The notes under the pieces are model-generated. The model saw nothing but the letters and a program-made list of their open reading frames with translations, searched no databases and had not been told where the DNA came from. From Corylus avellana (lineage: Eukaryota; Streptophyta; Magnoliopsida; Fagales; Betulaceae): DNA of 64,000 nt. Made by a program: the position numbers and the translations under genes. Shown piece after piece: positions 45,197 to 58,200 of the stretch. The stretch's first letter is position 1, and the number at the start of each line of letters is the position of its first letter. The stretch spans positions 7,257,364-7,321,363 of the forward strand of contig NC_081548.1 of assembly GCF_901000735.1 (NCBI RefSeq). Reading direction: 5' to 3'.

Positions 45197-47337
45197 CACA
45201 CGTGCCGACACTTGTTGTGCCCTTGGCAGCTCGTGTGGTGTTCCTCCGACCATCCACACTGTTTCCGGCTGTTTCGAGTGGTCCTCGAGATCTCCCTGGC
45301 AAGCTTCGCTGGTGTGTGTCTTTCACACGCCTCCTAGAGCTCCTCCACGCCTCCGCCTCCGCTTCTGATGCTACTGTTTTTTGGTCTTAGATTTTCACTA
45401 CTTTCTTGTAATTTTGTTGTTTTTTCTTATGTATCTGTGTTGGATTTTTGTTTAAAAACAAATTAATACATACCAGATATTTGTCTGAATAGTGTTGATG
45501 ACAATTCCCCATTAACCAGAGGATTCTGTTGTAGTACATTCTAATAGTTGTATCCCTCCATCGACCGAATGAAAGAAATGAGTATTGAGCTTATGAGCCC
45601 ATAAATCTAACTCATAATCACAATAACTCATATCTAGATTCGCTTCAAAATTTTCTCGTCCTTGATTCTGTAATCTACCACTAAATGAATGAAGTTTGTC
45701 CTGTTGGTTATGTCATATAAAAATGGATGAAACATCTGGTATATGCTGTATTCCACCATAGTATCTCTATACAAACTATTAACCAAAGATTTGTAGGTAT
45801 CCGAAAAGAACAATAACATATCCAAAGGTACATGGACATTGCCATTCAATTGTTGTCACATGGGAACTGCTACCAAAAACCTAAAATTTAGCGTATTGCA
45901 GCTTATCTCTTCTAGTAACCGGTTGTCTCTTACGGGGAGAAATGGAAAATTCACTTTAAGATTGTATATGTCTCCCAACACAAACCCGCCATGTAAAATC
46001 CACATAGTTGAAGGCCGATTTCAATGCATTATATGTTGGGAACTGGTCTCAGTTTCAATGCATTGTGTCTCAGGATCTGAATATTCAATATTTAACAAAT
46101 AAGTTCAAGCCCAACTGATTATTAGATATTTGGCACCAGAATGTTCAGGCTGTCAACTTAAAACTTCCCCGATAATGTTGATTACCCTGAGTATGCGACG
46201 GTGAGCACTTGGTCTTATTCTTGTTCTTACCTTCCAAGACCAAGATAAGAGCCAATTTTACTTGGGAAGATGCTTTCAAGTTAGTTGAAATCGAAACGAA
46301 GCTTTCTATACCAAGGCACCTATAATATACACTAAATGAGGATGCATTTTCCGCTTCATCACTTCCTCTATCACTATTATTGTGTTTGTGTTGTTCCTGC
46401 TTGTTGAGAATCTCATCATTACTTACATTTTGCTTGTTGGAGCTATTATTTTAGATTTCAAATGACCCAGAAGCCACTCTTCAATAGCTTTTGTTGGGAT
46501 TCCGGTCCACCAGGTTGGGATGGGTGTTGTAAACCTCAATAATTTTTTACCAGCTTTTTTAGGGTTCCCTCTTCTCTGTGCTTCTGTAATTAATTCTCTT
46601 ACTTATTCCAAATAAAAAAAAAAAACCTTTGATCAGGTTTTGAAGACCTGTTAAGTATTGATACTCTTGTAGTTACTTGGGAGGCTAGGGTACCTCAAAT
46701 ACCCTATTCATTCACGTTACCCTTTCTCAAACACAAGCCTGTAACACATTATTGTATAAAGCCCGTAAAAGAAACGCTCAATAAAATAAAAAATAAAAAG
46801 AAAGGACAGAAATTAGTTACAAACTAGTTTGTAACTAATTGATACAAACCAATCTAATATACCGTGCATTATTAACATTCAACATGGCAACTTTTACTAT
46901 GAATTGCTTTCAGCATTCCTTTAGAGTTGCACTTCTGGGATGAATTAAAAGTAAAAATACAGACAAGCAGGTGAACCACTCGTTAAGTTGCTAAGAATTG
47001 CAGTGTCTTGCCCAAATTGGAGGATAAACACTAAAAGAATCTTAAGAAAACAAAGGAATGGACACAAAGGATCAGAAGCAACTGTAGTTTGAAAAGGATG
47101 AACTCCTATCTTCTTAACATTCAACATGGCAACTTGTTCCTATTATCACCATAACCTGAACACAAATTGCATTCAATAATTCATAATTAGGCACAAAAAA
47201 GGAATATAAAGTAGCCACATAAATCAATCAATGCAAGTGAAATGAAAAACATGACATACAATGGTGTGCACATATGTAGTTCTCAACTAGAAGAATGATA
47301 GCGTCTGCAACCTGAACGGTAGAAAATTTAGACATAT
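45197..47337. other. Intergenic DNA between copia element and VHA-F 3' end
   Basis: No gene is supported. The first 200 bp are GC-rich and continue the sequence left of the copia insertion. A minus-strand frame with scattered stops at 45634-46000 reads as an old coding relic of unknown family. The 3' UTR of the V-ATPase gene probably lies just below 47338. Confidence 0.4.
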
Positions 47338-50300
47338 TCAACGCCGTCCGGATGCCACGGATTCAGCAGAGAAGAGATACTTCACACGTGAAAGAACTGA
47401 ATCATGAGCAGGGTCATAAGGATGATCCTTGGAAGGGATCTCCAAAATAGCTGGTACTGGCTTATTGTAGCTATCAACCAAGAACCTTATCGTGTTTGCA
47501 ACCTGATAAGTTTAGAGGAAAAAGAGTTAGTTTGTGATGGAAAATCTTAGGTGGTGTTTGTTAAACACCACCACTCCCCTAAACACTATTCACCTCATTT
47601 TTTCAAAAAAATCAACATAAAAACATTCACACTTTTTATATCGCATCATTCACTTTTTATATCACACCATTTACTTTTTATTACTTTTCAAATTAAAAAA
47701 ATCACTAAAAAACAAAATTTTTATACCACTTTTTCACTTTTCTATACCAATCATAATTCTTTTTCTTTTATTCAAAATGCATGAACACCCTGTTGTTTAA
47801 CAAACAGGGCCTTAAGAGTCATAACAAATTTGAAGAAATATGAACAATGTAACACATACTATATATGTAACACATCACTAGTACAGTAAGCAACCACCTA
47901 GATAGACACCTAAGCTCTTGCCAGACTAATCAGGACAACAACCTCTATCCCTTTCTATGCTTGCAAATGCATTTAGATAACAATACAATTGGACAAGAAA
48001 ATCATACAACAGGAAATTTTAGAATTTTGTTGTTGCTCTCATGACTAGTTCTAAACATTTAATACCAAAAAAAGAAAAAACTGGTTTTGACCATTTTGTG
48101 CCGACCACCTACATGCTCAAAGTGTGAGAAGAAAGATTACATATTGGCTGATTAGAATAATAGCAATGTCCTCTTTTGACGTGAACTCTTTGAATGCATC
48201 TTCAATCGCTTTGACTGTTGTTTCTGAAACCAAAATGCAAATAACAGTAATACAGAAGATAGGAACCAATTAGTTTTGCTTAAAAATTGATAAGAATGAA
48301 ATTTTCTCATATTAAATCAGTCTTCAACATATTCCTTGTAAGGTACAGGATGTAGATTGGTTTAGTGTAGTATATACAAGATTAGTTCCATTTGAATAAA
48401 AAGCACTTAATAAAGATACAGGATCAGCCATTTAATTTTGACTACTTATAACAATGAAACTGAAAGAATTTTATATATTGCTATTTCTACTCTTAGGATC
48501 ACAAATAAAAATACACTAACAGATATCTGAACAGCCATCTCTGACTTTCTAATGACAGTCCTATCATAAATGAAAAGACACGTCAATTGCCATCATAAGA
48601 TATAAAATTTGGAGGAATTTACTTTGAAAGTGATTCATTGAAGACACTGTTCCAATTCCATCATATAGAGAACCTTGACGCATCAACCCTTACTAACTAA
48701 AGCTCCATCATTTGCATGAGCATTCGAACCTAGGGTTTTATTATACAGGAGAGTAATCAAAGTAAAGTATATCCAAATTAACGGTATTATTAGCCTCTGC
48801 ATGTCACAACCAGGGAAAAAAGGTATTATTCCAAAATGACTAGTCAAAGTAATTGGAGCTCCTTGCATCACTAATAAAGATCAATATCATCTAGTAAGTA
48901 ACCAATGTGGGACTTAACACCCCGTGTAACAACTTCATAATCTCATTCACCCAATATGGGACTTTTAAGCCATCGGCGTCATCATCTCCCCCGCTTAAAT
49001 CCTTGACGTCCTCATCACGACTCACTTCATGTTGTAGTGCGCAAGCATCACATGGTGTTACTAGATTGTTCTGATACCACAACTATCACACCCAAAACTC
49101 CAAATGTGCATGATAGTGACAATGATTGTAATATTACCAAACTTTGTAGTAATATATTTCAACAACATGCAAACCTGAGCAACTAACATCCACAACCTCC
49201 ATTAACACAAAAACATCAAACCGGCGTTTCTCCCAAAACAATCAAAATCATAACCTCAGTAATTCATCTATTACAAATCAATATTAAATACCAATACCAT
49301 AATAAAACTCCTTTAGAAAAGACAAATAAACAAACCGAGTCTAAATCCTTAAATATATCCAGAAGTTCCAGTTTATCAAGCATAATTGAAGCATATTCTT
49401 GATATGACACCTCTGAAAATCCTCAAGAACTTGTACCCCAAAACCCTCTGAACTTCCTGAATTTTTTAGCTAGAAAGGTTAACCTTTACTATCTTTGGAA
49501 AATAATTCTCATAGAATACTTTTTTAAATCGGTTTCAAGTGATTAGATTAGTATCACCTAATTCAAGTTTTAACAATCCTTTTTTAGAGTCCCACCATCT
49601 CTTAGTTTTCTTTTTTTTTTAATGACTGGAAATCCCTCACAAGGCTAGTCGTGTACTTATCATTGTCGAGTAAACTCCAGACCCGTGCAAAGCGATACAT
49701 AGATGCTTGCCACCTTCTATTGGATAGACCATGACAATTTGATAGGGCAACAATACATGATGGAAGACTAATATCTACGGAATGGTATATGATAAGGTGA
49801 AGATTGTACCCCTACCGCGTAAAGAGATCGAGCCCAAACCCTCTAAAGAGAAAAGTCCAAATCTCTTACCAAGGAAGGGGTTCATTGGTGGGGTGTTAGA
49901 GTCTGTAGAAAAGCGGGTTGAAGTTAATGGATTAACTGACAAACATGCAATCAAGTTTCCAAAGGATAAGATTTTCTGGGAAAGAAGACAACAGAGCTTT
50001 AAGAAACAGAACAACAGCTTAAAGTTACAAAGAGCTTGGATGTGGCAATATACAAGATTGATGATGAAATGAAGATGGGATGTAAAGAGTCAACACTGAA
50101 ACAATCCAGAGAGGGAAGTCATAAAGGTAGAGAATCTAGTTTTCAGATTCAAAAGGGCCCCGAGGATACCGTCAAGCATAAGGTTCCTTCCATGGTAATT
50201 CATTAGATGACAGCTCAAATTCGAAGGCAAATTCTCCCCAATCCATGGAGGATGATGTAGACCAAATTACACGTGGCCCCATGGGGTTTCTTGAGCAAAG

Positions 50301-52238
50301 CGGAGAGCTTATGAAGTGTGGGCATCCAATTCTGCAGGAGGCAGAAAGTTCGCGCAACACTTGCTCGATGGTCGCTCAAGCAACATTCCGGCAAGGCTTT
50401 CGCACGAGGTTCACTCAACAGTTACTCGAGTGAGATGCTGCGGGAGACAAACAGAAAGTTTTCTCAATGATTAAGCTCAACCTTCGCTCAAGTGAATTTG
50501 TGATAAGAGTTCCACTCGACACTCACACGATATTCGAAAGAGTGAGTTTGTAATTATTTTAATAAAGGTTGTGCTCCTAATTTCTATTTAAGCATAATAA
50601 GGACAACTTGGCTGCCCAGTGTATTTTTGTTATCAAATTTATCAATAAGAACTCTCTTGCAAGAGTTTTTCCCCATTGATCTATAATTCTTAAAAGTTTT
50701 CTAGGATTTATAGAAGAGTTATGAAGTCTAATGTGTGCAGATTCAGCTTCCCACTATGCCATGTTGTATCAGTTACACACACAGCTCAATTCTATAAACA
50801 AAGACCACTATCTTGAGGCATGCATATCACACATAAAGCATCCCAAAAATCATTACACTTGTGAGGATCAAACCTTAGACCTTGAGGCAAAGTAATCAAG
50901 TCTCAAATTGCACCCCGGGCATCTGCCTTATGCTTCATTCCAGACCCTTCCTCAAGACTCAAACCTCATACACCTTCCAGATTATGCAAAATACCTAACC
51001 AGTGAACAGACATTCCCTTTAGCAAGTAGCCGTGGGGAAGCTACCATGTATTAATAAATGAGAGGCATGAACATACTCCAACACTCTGGATAAAATCCTG
51101 AGGAATTGAAAGTGGTAGGCTAGTACGATCAACTAAGTAGAAAGAAGACCGTATTTAATTAGACATCCAACAATGGGGAAGTTGAGCTATTATTTAGTTT
51201 GCAAGCTGGACACATCAACCTTGACAAGACAGCAAAACAAGTACTGACATAGACCATGAAGAAATTTTAAAGAAGGGAATAGCAAGCATATCAGCACCAA
51301 AAGCCTAGCAACTTAATTTAGGATTACATCAGAAAGGCAGAATGGAAAATCTGTTAGGTATGCGTCCCAAAAAGAAAGCATTTCCTCCTTGTCAAACTGA
51401 AGCTAATTAGTAATAAAAAAAAATATATTAATTCTTGTTTTAATCGAGAGAGAAAAAAAAAAAAAAAAAACAATTTCATTTTTTTTGTAAGTCCAAATAC
51501 ATACACACAAAAGAGAATCATAAAGATAAAATGTAAACTCACTAAGAATTAAAACATGATTACTGTTGCTATAATAGTTCAATAAACACATGAAATAACA
51601 AATTTCAATAATCCACCATCATAAGGCTCATATGCATACTTGAATCAACAATAAGATAGTTTGTCTTTCTCCGCAAGTCGACATTACCCACACCAGCCAG
51701 CAAGAATCCAGTTACAGTGTCCTAAATGACAAAATCATCCATGAGAACAATCTTCAAGATTTATATGATGTGAACTACATAACATGTCCTAAATTAATGA
51801 ATTCTTGCATCATGCTCCATGAACCTAACTAAAATGAATAATAACCTAGGAAGAAAATGCATGAATTGATGGAGAAAATAAGAATATATAAAACTGTATG
51901 GTCTGACCTTTTCACCCATATAACTACAGTAGATGCCCGGAACCAGTAATTCCCTATATGACGCTATGGGCAAAGATAACATGTTACTCAAATATGATCA
52001 AATTGTATGATACATCATAGTATAAATCATTTTCTTTCTTTTTCAAATGAAATTTGTATATGTGGCTATGGTAAAAATCACGTTGATCTGTTCAATGTCA
52101 AATTAACTTCCAGATAGTTATAAGCCAGCAACACAAAAGGCAAGACAAACTCACAAACAACTACATTCGCCATACCTCATTGGCAATCATAGCAATAAGT
52201 GCTGAGCTTTTATTGGGGACTTGAGCTCGACGGGCCAT
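47338..52238 (-). CDS. VHA-F: V-type proton ATPase subunit F
   Basis: Four minus-strand exons: 52176-52238, 51640-51721, 48141-48223 and 47338-47502. They join in frame to 130 residues (usual plant length about 128-130). The product starts [20 protein letters not shown], continues [19 protein letters not shown] and [20 protein letters not shown], and ends [19 protein letters not shown] followed by a short tail. This is the small stalk subunit F of the peripheral V1 sector, which couples ATP hydrolysis to proton pumping at the tonoplast and Golgi/TGN (family knowledge). All junctions are GT-AG. The third intron in transcript order (47503-48140) holds a MITE; the second (48224-51639) holds SINE, LTR and gypsy relics and is 3.4 kb. 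Confidence 0.95.
47549..47815. mobile_element. hAT-like MITE in a VHA-F intron
   Basis: Left end AGGTGGTGTTTGTTAAACAC and right end, complemented, AGGCCCTGTTTGTTAAACAA are inverted repeats of about 20 bp. Non-coding AT-rich interior. No clean target duplication. Confidence 0.6.
48895..49085 (-). mobile_element. Relic of a small LTR retrotransposon
   Basis: On the minus strand a primer-site word TGGTATCAGAACAA (near 49078-49065) is followed by about 130 bp and then TGTTAAGTCCCACATTGGTT, which looks like an LTR start. Only one LTR edge is seen, so this is a partial element in the long VHA-F intron. Confidence 0.4.
49620..49710 (-). mobile_element. SINE-like fragment
   Basis: It shares CGAGTAAACTCCAGACCCGT with the repeat at 29960-30141 and follows a poly-T tract (49611-49620). 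Confidence 0.45.
49715..50075 (+). pseudogene. Ty3/gypsy protease-linker relic
   Basis: The frame reads as the end of a gypsy aspartic protease domain ([15 protein letters not shown] pattern, broken by a stop) followed by a Lys/Pro-rich linker ([18 protein letters not shown]) of the kind before gypsy reverse transcriptase. No RT follows. It is antisense to VHA-F. Confidence 0.5.
50180..50770 (+). repeat. Probable gypsy LTR-like sequence
   Basis: Contains recurring GCTCGA/CACTCGA-like words (ACTCAACAGTTACTCGAGTG, CTTCGCTCAAGTG) and a terminal stretch CTCTTGCAAGAGTTTTTCCC. It lies just right of the gypsy relic and may be its 3' LTR, but no second LTR was found. Confidence 0.35.
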
Positions 52239-52257
52239 TTTAATTTGTATTATTCAA

Positions 52258-53494
52258 CTGGAGCAAGAAGAAAAACTCATCAGGACAAAATGTGATCCGG
52301 TCATTTACATACATGACACAGTAACTACTGCAATGTACAAGACCTCCAGCCGAACAATACATTTATTGTCTGAGATTTTTTTTTTTTTTTTTGATAAGTA
52401 GTTGTTGTCTGAGATTTTAAACTGCAAACTTCCTATAGTTTTCTTCACTTTTGTGTTTAAAATGTGGAATGTTTAAAAAAAAATTTCATGTCTTCAGTCC
52501 CAAATAGCTAGAATAAGTCCATGTCAATTGTAAACAGGTAAAACAGTAGAAATATAGACAATTGGAATTTGTACAATGAAAATATTCTCAAACCCATTTT
52601 CCCTTGCTGTTTGGTTGCTCACACGGTTTTGGTCCTTGGAGAAGAAAATCAATCTAAATATAAAAATATTAGCTTTTACTGTTTTTTTTTTTCTTTTCTT
52701 AATTTTAGTTAAATTTGAAATTCTTCTCCGGGGATATATATATCTAAAAAAAAAAAAAAAAACATAAGAAACTAGAAGGCGCAGAACTCCCTTGAGTAAA
52801 AGGACTAATTGAGCCTATGATAGAACATTAGAGAAAAACATTAAACTAATAAAGAAACCAATACCAGGAAGGTGATGATACTGTTTGAAAATCATACAAG
52901 TTGAGCATAACGTTCAAAACTAATTTTCTTTCTTCTTTATAGTTCTCTTCAGCAGCCAAAAAAAGGTTATATCAACTGTTTGATTCTTATTGTTTAAATC
53001 AAAATGGAATTTTGGCTTTAATGTTTTGAGGGTTTAAGCAAAAGCCCAGCTACCCATATCCCACTATGAAAAGCATTATTAATTCAGTAAAAGATTTACT
53101 CATCCATTCATTCGTTTCCTCTATCTTTTCATCACGATAGGGATCAAATTTGTCTCCCAACAAGAAGGGGGCAAATCAAAGGTATGAATTTGCGCCAACG
53201 ACTCTTACATCATGGGCACAATTGGAGTACAAAAATCTTCAATAACCCAAATTCTATCATTTAATTTTGGCTTCAATTTTAAGAAATCTCTTTGCAATGC
53301 TAATTCATTATAAAAGAACGAATCAAATCAAAGAGCCGAAATCAGGATCCAGCGAAAAAGCTTAGCGAAGCTATTAACTAAAAATAAATATACTAAAGCG
53401 AAAAATGCAAGTATAGTATCAATCGAAATCCCAGAACGATTTCTGAAAGCAATCAATCCGAGAGAGAAAGAAATCAGATGGACGAATATATTAC
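52258..53494 (-). other. Leader intron of VHA-F
   Basis: Minus-strand donor CACCCAG|GTAATATA at 53494-53493 and acceptor TTGCTCCAG at 52259-52258 bound a 5'-UTR intron of about 1.2 kb. The leader exon begins near 53580. It holds the ultra-short LINE insertion and low-complexity tracts. Confidence 0.55.
52380..52404 (-). mobile_element. Ultra-short LINE tail insertion
   Basis: TTGTCTGAGATTTT occurs at 52366-52379 and 52405-52418. Between the copies lie only a poly-T and GATAAGTAG with a few bases, the extreme 3' end of the same LINE type seen at 13088 and 37430. The insertion is in the leader intron upstream of the VHA-F start... it lies 142 bp beyond the start codon on the 5' side. Confidence 0.75.
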
Positions 53495-53639
53495 CTGGGT
53501 GAGATCGGATGGCTGGGACTTCCAAATCCACGACTTTCTTGGATTTCTCCTTCCTCCCAATTAGAGCAAGACTAATGGCATGCAACGTAAAACTTTTTAC
53601 ATGTATCCCTAAGTTGACGTGGAAATGTCAATTCACTTT

Positions 53640-53747
53640 TTTCTTTTTTTTTACATGTTCACACAAGATGGGAAAGTGGGTTTCAAACTAGTGACCTCCG
53701 CTTCGTAAAGCATAATCTCCAGTCGATTAAGCTACCCCTTGAAGATT
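53640..53747 (-). mobile_element. tRNA-derived SINE, second copy
   Basis: Same layout as 34335-34437: poly-T, ACATGTTCACACAAGA, then the complement of a B-box-like word (ACTAGTGACCTCCGCTT) and of an A-box-like head (GATTAAGCTACCCCTTG). More diverged; no clear target duplication. Confidence 0.7.
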
Positions 53748-53946
53748 TTAATAGGTCTTTCTAAAGATGAATTATCACTATCACATCAATATAGTGAAAT
53801 AATAGTAAAATATTGGTGAGATATATATCATTGTAAGAAACGTTATTCATCATTCTCGAGTATCTATTTTTTAGTATTTTTGTCTATATTTACTCACCAA
53901 AATAACTAAAAGTACTTTTTTTTCGATTTTAACTACCCACTTTTTT

Positions 53947-54243
53947 AAAGCACCCCCAACAGCTTCACTATTTTAACTATCAACTTTCATTATTCTATTT
54001 AAATATTCATTTTCAAATACTTCTTTTTATATATATATATATATTAACTTTTTCAAAGATTAGGGAAGGAGATAGAAAATTTATACTATTTTTATTCATT
54101 TGGTGAGTTAGTTAGTACTATTTACTCACCATTTATTTTAGTTTAAATTGTGAGTTTGAAAAGTGAAAATTTAAATCACTTTTGCTAAATTGACTCATCA
54201 AAATAATCAAAAAATGATTTTGGTGAGACTGCTAGGAGTGCTC
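53947..54243. mobile_element. MITE (GAGCACTCC...type)
   Basis: Left end AAGCACCCCCAACAGCTTCA and right end, complemented, GAGCACTCCTAGCAGTCTCA. Flanks TTA and TAA could be a 3-bp site as used by PIF/Tourist elements, but this is weak. Confidence 0.55.
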
Positions 54244-54758
54244 TAACACATTCACATTCACTTGTTTTTAAAGAAACAAAAAACAAAGAAAATACTAAGA
54301 GATTGACACTTTGGAATGTTGAGTAACATTTCTCTTGAGATAAAGCTTTTCTTTAAATTGGTTAGAAAATTCTTTGAACCCAATTTATTAAATTAAGATT
54401 TGGCCTTATATAATTTTTACTTGTATAGCAACTACAATCATAAAATTAGTTCAAACTCGCTGAGTCTGCACACATCCCCACGATGCCACAATTTAGATTT
54501 ACAATTTTAAAATGTTGGATTTAAAATAACTATTTTAAAACGTGTAACTTAAAAATATAATTTTTAAAAATGCAGTTAAGTATTTAGTAAAATTGTAGTT
54601 TGACTTTTAAAATTACAATTAAAAAAACGCACTTTCAAATAGTACATTTTCTACGGTTTTCGTTTAAGATCATTCTTTTGATTTGAACACCCCCTAAATA
54701 GAAAACAATCTAGTAGATACATAAGAAACGAATATCGAGGGGAGCTCAGAAGAAGAAA

Positions 54759-54782
54759 ATATATATATATATATATATATAT
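54759..54782. repeat. AT dinucleotide microsatellite
   Basis: Uninterrupted AT run of 24 bp. Confidence 0.9.
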
Positions 54783-55286
54783 CAAGGAAGGGAAAGAAGA
54801 TCGAGTACTTCATCATATTCCCCAACGACCCCCCCACCCCGGTCAGTACAAAACAATTCAATAGAAACACAACAAATAAATATCAAGAAGATGAGACAGA
54901 AGATCAACTATTTGATCATGTACCCATAAATTATGTTGATTTTAAACTAAACTAGCAAGAACGTTTCCTTCTTCAGATTGCCAGAGATATAAGACTCTGC
55001 TTGACCTCACCCCAACCCAGTCAAATTACTGGAGGATAAGTAGGTTTGCAGGCAGCATCATAACCCAACAGCCTTTAAGAAGCATCAACAAGTATTAAGT
55101 AAATTACTTCTCACCCAGGAGAAAACAAGGCTGTGAACTTGTTCTTTGATAGCATATTGTGGATCAATCCAACCATGTCTGAGCAAATCCCACATTGCAG
55201 AGGAAATAAGAAGTGCAAGTTCATAGGATACAAACTTAATTTCAACAGAGTACATTACTTGAATAAGAAAAAGGGTTGGCCTAGAA

Positions 55287-58200
55287 CTAGTGTGTGACAT
55301 TCTTGGGCAGGTTCCGGATGACATTGCTCTTCATTCCAATCTTGGTGCGCATGGCCTCCACTCCCGACCTATTCATTTGTTTCATCACTTTCATCCTCAC
55401 CATCTGTTCTCTCGACTGCACAGTAGCCAACCCCATGCTCCTATACCTGAAATCAAAATACAATTCAATATTTTCATCATTTGATTTCATTTCTTGTTGG
55501 CTTTGTTGCTTATGAAAAGGCCAAGGCCATGTGTTTTCCTACAGACACAGGGCTGACATAAGGGGAGCAAATGCAAACCTTGCGGCAAGAGCTGCAGTAA
55601 TCGCCACATTGTTCAAGGGTGAGGGTCGTGGTTTCTGGCGATAGTAGCGCAAATATTCCCGGGAGCCAAGTGATTTTGTTGATATACCCTCGTCAGATCT
55701 TCTGGTTATGATTAGCTCAGCTCCACCAATCCCAAGTTCTACATTGTTCTCCACATCACTTGAAGCAACCAGCTGTTTTCCATGCCCATCCGCATAACTG
55801 TAACCGAAAAAAGGAGAAAGAAAAAAACATTTGAGCTTAGATATAATTAACCTATATAACTAGAATAAGTGTTAATAATGAACAAAGAAAAAGACGGTCT
55901 ACAAGAATATCATAGAGGCTGAGTCATCAGAAAGGATAAAAACCTGCTGCTATAATCATAGAATTCTTCTAACTCTGCTTCCTCCTCATCATCACCATCA
56001 CCATAATGTACTCTGCAATGACTCTTTGCCACCATATGCTTCCTAACTGCTTCCAAACTGTTAAAAGGGTGACAGCGGTCATTGCAGTACAGGCACATAT
56101 AATCTCTCTTGACCTGGAAAGAAAAAAAAAAATAGAGAACAAAGATATGAAATCAAATTCTAACTAAAAAAAAAAATGAAAATAAGGATCTATAACAAGA
56201 AAGAACATAGCATGTGCTTCAGTACCTTAAGGCCAAGATAAGTAAGGAGTCCTTTTGGATCCTTTAGATACTCAACATCGGGAATGAAGAACCCATGCTG
56301 CTTGTGCATGTGAACCATGCAGCTCTCTATGGTATCATGCTCTAGATCACACATAAAGCAACAAGATGGATCCAACTCCTCCTCAGAGTCATCATCATCC
56401 ATATCATTGTCAGAGGCAAGCTCATGTACATTCAATTCAGTTAAGGACTTAGTGGCCTCACCAACCAACTCTTCTTCGGGATCAACCTCCACCCACTCAT
56501 CTTCGCTTTCTTCACTTCCTTCATTGTTTATCGCCCTTTGATGGGGTGGCTTATTCACAACACGTCGGGAAAGTGGCTTAATTATTGCCTTCTCCTCTTC
56601 TTGTTGGTTTGTTCCTTGAGAAGCCCGCATGATGTGACTTCGTGAATTAAGATGCTGAGCATGAGCCTTAGAACTTCTATATCCTTTCCCACAAAGACCA
56701 CAACTGTAGAGCATTGGAGTTTCACTTGACTGGCTTTTCTCTTGAGCAAGCGCAGATTGTCTAGCTAGAAACAATGCTTCAGTCACTCCAGGCACTCCAG
56801 CTACCTTTATTTTTTTAAGAGAATAAACAATTTAATTATTTTGTCACAACTGATTTGAGCTCATCAAACAGGTTTGTGACTGCATAAAATTTCACTTGCA
56901 AAACAATCAAAGAATACCAGAAAATTATTTCTCAGACCAGAAATTAAGATTTACTGACTAAACTTATTTGGGCATTAAATTATACATTTTGAGCATTCAA
57001 CAATCTCCTGGCAGCTACAATTGTCTTTTATGAGCTATAATGTTGAAGTACCGGAAATAGTTGCTTACGTTGCTAATTTATAAGTTTAGATAAGAACTTA
57101 GCCAATGATGACAAGTGAGCATGAAACAACATCAAGCAATGGTTGCCAGTGAATAAAACTTCAACAGAGAGAAATTAACACTATCAGCTTCATAAACTAT
57201 TGGGGTTCTACCTGTTTCTTCCAGAAATACTGATGCACAAAAACTGTATATTTATTAACTACAAAAGAAATACGTACGTCATTTAGAAGTTCTTATTCTC
57301 AGAAATTAATTCCACAAAGACACACTTCAGATTGCAATACAAAATGCGTTAACAATCCCAATTTCCCACAATAAATGCATGTTTCCTTCATTTTAGCAAG
57401 ATTTAATATCTCTAAAGAAATAACACAAAACTTTGTTCAAACACTTTTTGTCCAGCATGGAAATTATCATGTTATGTTTTAGCTCAAACTTCATTTTAAG
57501 TCTGAAAATATGTGGCTTAAATCGAGGCTTTTGTGGAGAGGGTGAATCAGCCATGGCAGTCTTATAGCTTTGAAGGATCCCATAGTTTTGTCTTGGCTCG
57601 AAAACTAAAAGCCTTAAAACTTGATTTGAAAAAATGGAATGAAGAGGTGTTTGGCAATGTCGAGAAGAGGAAGAAGACTCCTTTGGGGAAATGACTTTGA
57701 CGTTACACCATGGAAAGGGAGGTTTGTGGAGAGTGGTGGTGAAAGCTAATTACGAGAGCTTGTGGGGTGAGTGGAGCTCCAATCCAGTGCATGGGTCCTA
57801 CGATGGGGGTGTGGAAAAACATTAGGAGGGGGTGGGGGATTTTTATATATTTGTGAGATTTGAGGCAGGAGACGGGTCTAGGATCCGATTTTTTGTAAAA
57901 CCTGTAGGTTGGAGATATGACATTGAAGGAAACCTTCCCGTTGTTGTTTAGCATTGCTCGCTTTAAGGAGGCATGTTGCAGGCCATATGCAATTTTCAAA
58001 TGACTCATGCCAGTCGAATGTTACCTTCATCAGAGTCATGCATGATTTGGAGATGGAGTTGGTTACCTCATTCTTCAACCTCTTGTACTCTATTGGGCTG
58101 AGACGAGGAGGCGAGGATATTCGAGGTTAGAGCTTTCTATCATGTGCTTAGTGCCCCAATGGCTATTCTTTTCTTGGAAGAGCACTTGGAGAAGCAAGGC

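Larger units (their letters stand above)
53748..55286. other. Spacer between VHA-F promoter and REI1 3' end
   Basis: Contains a MITE at 53947-54243, AT-rich foldback-like DNA at about 54500-54660, and an AT microsatellite at 54759-54782. The 3' UTR of the REI1-like gene probably occupies about 54950-55286. No further gene. Confidence 0.45.

Noticed and set aside
45634..45849. 71-codon minus-strand frame with extended similarity in style upstream to about 46000
   Set aside because: Reads like a coding relic but is interrupted by stops, and I could not assign a family; kept only as a remark in the intergenic entry.
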